This document shows positions 59,070-64,000 of a DNA stretch of 64,000 bases, piece by piece. This stretch comes from Umbelopsis ramanniana AG (taxonomy: Eukaryota; Mucoromycota; Umbelopsidomycetes; Umbelopsidales; Umbelopsidaceae). The notes under the pieces are model-generated. The model saw nothing but the letters and a program-made list of their open reading frames with translations, did no database searches and was not told the origin of the DNA. The position numbers were made by a program, and so were the translations under genes. Location: the NCBI RefSeq assembly GCF_025399195.1, contig NW_026252121.1, positions 166,009 through 230,008 on the forward strand, in the 5' to 3' direction. Position 1 is the first letter of the stretch; the number at the start of each line of letters is the position of its first letter.

Positions 59070-62000
59070 ATGCTCCGCGATTCCGAGGATCGTCTTGACC
59101 ATTTGAAGGATGCAGTGTCATACACGTCCCTTAAATCAAATATGAAGTCGAGAATCCAGCCCAGCATTACTCCATCTACACCGAATGCGGCCGCTCCAAA
59201 TGAAGTTGATAGAAAGATACCATCGAGGCAGCCTAGTTTGTCCAAGTCGAGGGAAACAGACGTGGTAGACGGCCAGTTAACCCCACCTGACACTATATTG
59301 GCGACTCAAACTAAGAGTCGTGAAGATCAGTCCGACAAGCAATTGCCAACGATTATGTCGTATGTAAACCTGTGTGGACTAGATATCTACTACCGGTTCG
59401 GATACTAATAAATGATACCGATTTTTCAGGGACAAACAATTTGCCCAAATTTTGACTTCGGAACCGGATCAACTTAGCTCCTCCGCTGATGATGATTTAC
59501 ATGACACCTCTGTCTTAGTCGATCCACGTGCAGCAATTATCAACCCATCGCCACGGCCCACGATCGACTCCATGCAATCTAATGATACTTTTTTTACGGC
59601 AGTGTCAAAAGATGAAAGCGTAGAACAAGGACAAGGCGAGAACGAAGATGCCATAGAATCTGAGGATATAGACTATGAAACAGCTTCCACCGTAAGCTCT
59701 AGAAGTACAATTAAGCAATCCATTCACAGCCATGAGACTTTACGAACTCCATCACCACCAAGTCGCAGTACATCCTTGCCAGTAGCATCCGCCAATAAAA
59801 GCACAAGCACCGATGATCAAACACCGGCGCAAGCGATTGCCCAACTAGTACGAGGCAGAACCGTCAATTCCTCTCCCAGCTCTGAACATCAATCTCGTCG
59901 ACAACCGCCTCCAAGCGCGATTGAAATTCCCGAATCATCGCAAACTGTTCCTCGTATTGAAGAACACTTGGCATCCCCAACATCTATACCCTCTGAATTT
60001 ATGAATAGGAATGCGAAGTCTGTGGATTTGGGCCTTTTAATGGAGCGACCTATAATAGAACGGCGAAAGCGGTCAATACGCAGGGATGGTCAAAGTTCTA
60101 GGTCTCCACCAACGAGTCCTCAAGATAGACCAAGAAATTCGATCGCCTCCATTTCTGCTATGTCCACAGTAAATGACATTTATATACCTATCTCTCCACA
60201 TCCTTACGAGGCTAGCGATAATGAAGAACTATTTTTGAAAAGCGATACGGTCCTCTGTTCGAAATCTATCACCGCATACAATAAGGAGCCTATGATGTAC
60301 AAAGCATCAGTTGCAAATCGATATCATCGTATGAAGGGAAAATGGAGGGAGTATGACCTCGTGTTAACCAGCAAAAGACTAGAACTTACGACAAACAAGG
60401 TAAGATAACCTAATGCATGTGCTCCTTGCAAAGTTGTACAGTAATTGAAAATCAAATGTGTTTCGGAAACAGCCGATAGGATCTCAGGGAAACCGGATCA
60501 TACACTGTGTCCCTTTTCGAGAAAATAACAAGGAGTATTCTGTCCACCTTTCACTATTATCAAACTTGGATTATACCATCAAACTCGAGCATACCGATTC
60601 AGCTAATCGAAATGTTACAACACTTATCATTAAAGCACGAACGCAAACCCAATGTACAGAGTGGTACATGGCCATCTACAGAGCGTTACCGGAATCAGAC
60701 AAAAAACCAATAACGCCATGGACAGAAATATTTGTTCCAGACCTTAATATCCAAATTCGGATACCTTTGCAAGACGAGGGTGTCGTGTCAAATCAAGTCA
60801 ATGTCACAGCTCAGTGTGTCGAGAAGGCGGCCATCCATTTGCTACATAACGATCAAACATGGAACGAGCTTTTAACTAATATATCAAACAGTCAACAATT
60901 TGGGCTGTGCTGGACAATCCACGATAGAATTGAATGGATACCGCTGGCCCCAAAACATGGCCAAGTCTTGCAGTCTAATTTTATTATTGGACCACAGAGC
61001 ATCGAACAGGTAGCGTATTTGTGGACACAATAGTAATTGTTTTAAAACACATTGCTCATCAGCACCCTTAATGTTTCACAGACGCATACGCTCGAGCTTC
61101 GTGCAATCGAGCACGCACCAGACTGCGTTACACTTCGGAACGGCGAAACTATTGTCGTAAGTTTGATCATCCATTTTACGAAGCTGGTAGTGTCAATTTA
61201 GAAAAAGGAAAAAAAAAATACTCAAGCATGTCTTGAACAGGAACCGCCAGCCATTTCCGGATTTCTGCAGCGAGAAAACAATTACAAAGGGAAACAGTAC
61301 TCGAAGAAGAGCTTAAATAGCCGCAGAGTATATGTTTGCACTCAGCAGCATCTCTTGTTCTTCGTTCCGTTCTACAAAATAGACGCAATAGATCATGTAG
61401 AGCAGTCGCCAACCAGTATGAAAGGTTCTTATAGTGCAAGGTCTTTTACCAGCTTCCAGCGAAGTTCAGCGTCGAACCTGAACCGACGTTTCATGGAACC
61501 GATGACTTATTCATCTACCGCACATATAACCGATCAAACTGCACACCATCGAGCTCTGCGTCGAAAAGTAGCCCGTAACGCTGCCATCATACATAACGCA
61601 ACTCATCTCATCAATCTTCTAGAGGTTGTCGATGTCCGGCCGATGACGTCGCCAGGAGGAGCTGGCTCTTCCTCATATACCAATATCGCTCGCTTCTTCA
61701 GCAATCAAAGTACTGGTGGTGTGTCAAATAGTAATTATGCTAATGAGGCAAACTGTTTCGAACTGGAGATGCAAAATGGTGTGGTTGCCAGACTACAGGT
61801 ATACTATGTTTTACGCACCTGACAAGGTTTAAACCCATGGCATACTGAATTTTTGCTTTCCTGACCATAAGGCTGCCACGATTGAAGCTATGGAAGAATG
61901 GGTACAGAGTCTGTACCAACTAATACAGTATTGGAAAGCTCGAAAGCAAGCAGATCTTGCAACGCACGTTGCAGTCAAGCAAGCCAACCATAAATTAGTT

Positions 62001-62890
62001 CCGTTGCATGACGTATACCATGAACATGGCGAACAACCGTACCAAGAAACGATGGCACTCTTCATGGACGAAGTGGAAGAAGTGGAAGAGCCAAGAACGA
62101 TCGCCAACAGCCAGATATGGAATATTTGCAGTGTAAATGGATGCCAAAGTATTGTGGTAAGTGAAGTTTTATAAAAGTTACAGACTGAGAAGTTGACCTC
62201 CCCCAAGGGAAAGGCAAACTTTGTTACTGCCTTGTCGATCAACGGGGCTATTTACTTCTCAGTTGATCAGCGTAAACACTATGCTGATGATTCCTATCTC
62301 GATATTTTCTTTTTCTTTTTCAACCGGAACACTGATAGAAATGCGGACCATTGTACGTTAAACATGCTATTCGTCGCACGTTTTCTCAAAAGTATGTTAT
62401 ATTGGGCGCCAATCAAACTTTGCATTACTTCCAATACCTCTTCCGCAACCATATGACCGGACAGGTTTTACCAACTTCGACGCACGAGCACCAGATGGCC
62501 ATTGATCTGCGACAAACATATATCTATTCTGGTAGACAGTGTCTAGAAGATAAGGTTGTTTACGACTTTGAGCGGCCTAATCGAATATTCGCCGACGGTC
62601 TAGTATCCAACGATGATGTCAAAGAATGCATTTTTGTACTTTGGCAACCTAAAAAATCGACTGGGTTCTTTGGGTCCAATACGTCTCGACTAGCTACGAA
62701 GGGAAACCTATTCATTTTCATGGCCAGAAGTCGGCAAGAAAAGGAGGAGTGGGTCTGGGCAATACAACAATGTATAGATCGGGCCAGTAGAGAAATCGTA
62801 GAAGATCCAGTTACCTCCGAGCACAATCCCAATGAAATCCCAATACAACCCCTTCATGCCCAGGATACCAATAGTTTATATACCATTTGA
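59070..62890 (+). CDS. Spo71/Mug56-like protein with several PH domains
   Basis: Seven exons: 59070-59359, 59430-60399, 60473-61009, 61082-61156, 61241-61798, 61872-62156 and 62339-62890. Phases close at 3267 nt, 1088 residues. The first 350 residues are Ser/Thr/Pro-rich and disordered with a Ser-Pro pattern. Then come a PH-like fold (MYKASVANRYHRMKGKWREYDLVL ... WYMAIYRAL), a linker ending TLELRAIEHAPDCVTL, a second PH (AISGFLQRENNYKGKQYSKK ... AMEEWVQSLYQLI) and a third (GPLYVKHAIRRTFSQKYVIL ... EEWVWAIQQCI). The block DGLVSNDDVKECIFVLW is typical of the Spo71 family, which guides prospore-membrane growth in yeasts. Lipid specificity is unknown; the family call is moderately sure. Confidence 0.78.
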
Positions 62891-63160
62891 ACCATGGCTT
62901 GTAACATAAAATAAACCCTTACCCGAACCAAACCCCCAAAGCAAAAGCACTTTTCGCATGAAAAGACAGTCACACAGAGACCAACGAACTCAAAGACCCA
63001 GTGTCGATCAAACTTTTGAGACTTTCTGCCCTTTTTCCTTCTTTCTCTTTCTTTTTTTTTTTCATTAGTTTGTTGTAAACGTCTTTGTCTCTTTTTCAGT
63101 TGCTGAAGCATTTTGTTATTGAAATTATCAGTTTTTTATCTACTAGTTGTACAAAACATC
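62891..63160. other. promoter region of the cold-shock-domain gene
   Basis: 270 bp, strongly pyrimidine-rich on the plus strand (ccctttttccttctttctctttc, 63031-63054), a feature of highly expressed fungal promoters. No gene seen. Confidence 0.4.
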
Positions 63161-63960
63161 ATGACTTCTTCGGTTCCAAGACACAGCGGTCGCGTAAAGT
63201 TTTTTAATTCAGTCAAAGGATTTGGATTCATAATTCCCGATGACCAGGCTGGTCAAGACAGCATTGAAGGTAAGCTGCATATTGGGAGCATATTGAAATG
63301 GAGCGTTCAAATCGTATTATAACTGACCAACCACCAAAAAAAAAAAACTTCCTTCGAATCATGAAACTATCAATATCAATGCATATTACTACCTTCACCT
63401 TATTTTTGTTGCCTCAGAAGTGTTCGTACATCATACAGCCATTCAAAATGAAGGAGGCTTCAAGAGTCTTGGAGAGGTAATATCTTATCGCTCGACACCC
63501 ATTTTTTTGCAATTCCGCTTTTTTAATCTGACTCGCCGTCCTTTCCTTATATGACTATTTCGCTGCCACCTGTGTCGACGCACCTACTATGTTTAACCTC
63601 GACCGCCGAACATACCTGATTACATTTCCTCGCTCTTCTTTCAACCGTATCATACCATAACTACCCTACTATGGAATCGAACCGTAAAATAGGGTGAAGA
63701 GGTAAGAAAAAAGGAAGGGAAAATTTTTTTTTCTTCGTTTTACGTGGTTTTTGGTTGCTGCGCTTTGGGGGAGACGACGCATGCGGGTGATAATGGGATG
63801 AATATCTAATATGGAAACTTCCGACAATCGCTATTTCAATCCTGTAGGTAGAGTATGATCTGGTGCAAGGTCCAAAGGGCATGCAAGCATCCAACGTGTC
63901 GGGTCCGGGGGGCTCTTCTGTTAAAGGAGACCCAAATGCTGGTCGCCGTCCATTTGAAAG
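63161..63960 (+). CDS. cold-shock-domain RNA-binding protein (5' part, runs off the window)
   Basis: Visible exons 63161-63269, 63418-63476, 63693-63701 (9 nt) and 63848-63960; the last is followed by a GTAAGC donor and the gene continues past the edge. The cold-shock domain fills the first 75 residues. It shows RHSGRVKFFNSVKGFGFI (RNP1 KGFGFI), VFVHHTAI (RNP2), then SLGE-GEE-VEYDLVQGPKGM and QASNVSG. GEE comes entirely from the microexon. These proteins bind single-stranded RNA or DNA and act as RNA chaperones or translation regulators. What follows starts Gly/Pro-rich, as in Y-box-like proteins. Introns 2 and 3 (216 and 146 nt) are longer than the window's norm. Confidence 0.9.
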
Positions 63961-64000
63961 GTAAGCTTGGAAACGTCGTATTTACAGATTTGAAAAAAAA

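Overview
The window is nuclear DNA of a filamentous fungus. Almost every gene is split by short introns (mostly 55-75 nt, GT..AG). The genes are single-copy eukaryotic housekeeping genes, intergenic spacers are short, and both strands are used equally. The high intron number (19 coding exons in the importin, 21 in the TRAPP subunit), the presence of UBE2S, SZRD1-like and TDRD3-like genes that most yeasts lack, and an Uds1-domain coiled-coil protein fit an early-diverging lineage (Mucoromycota) best. That placement is inference. No tRNA, rRNA, CRISPR array, intact transposon or virus was recognised.

Layout. 1-8.6 kb: the 3' end of an unidentified gene; a FucP-type sugar/H+ symporter (-); a spacer holding a possible gene relic; TAF5 (+); then a divergent pair TIM10 (-)/BMT5 (+). 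8.6-20 kb: a bHLH factor (+), importin-9/KAP114 (-), ATG9 (-) and an orphan coiled-coil protein (-). 20-27.5 kb: an orphan small protein with a clear TATA box (+), a gene-poor 1.9 kb, a DsbA/FrnE oxidoreductase (+), and the divergent pair OMA1 (-)/RIO2 (+). 27.5-36.1 kb: TRS130/TRAPPC10 (-) facing away from a PABP-like three-RRM gene (+), then CMS1 (+) and SZRD1-like (-). 36.1-45.7 kb: a small TATA-driven protein (-), a mitochondrial RRM-like protein with an apparent one-base lesion (+), an Uds1 coiled-coil protein (+), and the divergent pair RFC3/Rfc5 (-) and membrane-anchored M24 peptidase (+). 46-57 kb: exportin-T/LOS1 (+), an RMI1/TDRD3-type OB-fold plus RG-rich protein (-), a possible MutS-homologue relic, a DOPA-4,5-dioxygenase-like gene (-), a Q/M-rich candidate N-myristoylated protein (+) and UBE2S (-). 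57-64 kb: a secreted Cys-Pro-rich modular protein (+), a Spo71/Mug56-like multi-PH protein (+) and the 5' part of a cold-shock-domain gene (+) containing a 9-nt microexon.

The genes do not form one pathway. Several serve RNA and ribosome biogenesis (BMT5, RIO2, CMS1, LOS1), mitochondrial upkeep (TIM10, OMA1, the RRM-like protein) and membrane traffic/autophagy (TRS130, ATG9), but they are interspersed. For most spliced genes I traced every exon by hand and checked that phases close to a multiple of three.

I found no convincing new biological system. The best leads are gene-structure oddities (9-nt microexon, two GC-AG introns, a one-codon first exon, stopless 3n introns), the exon-duplicated Cys-rich secreted protein, lineage-restricted orphans and two candidate gene relics.
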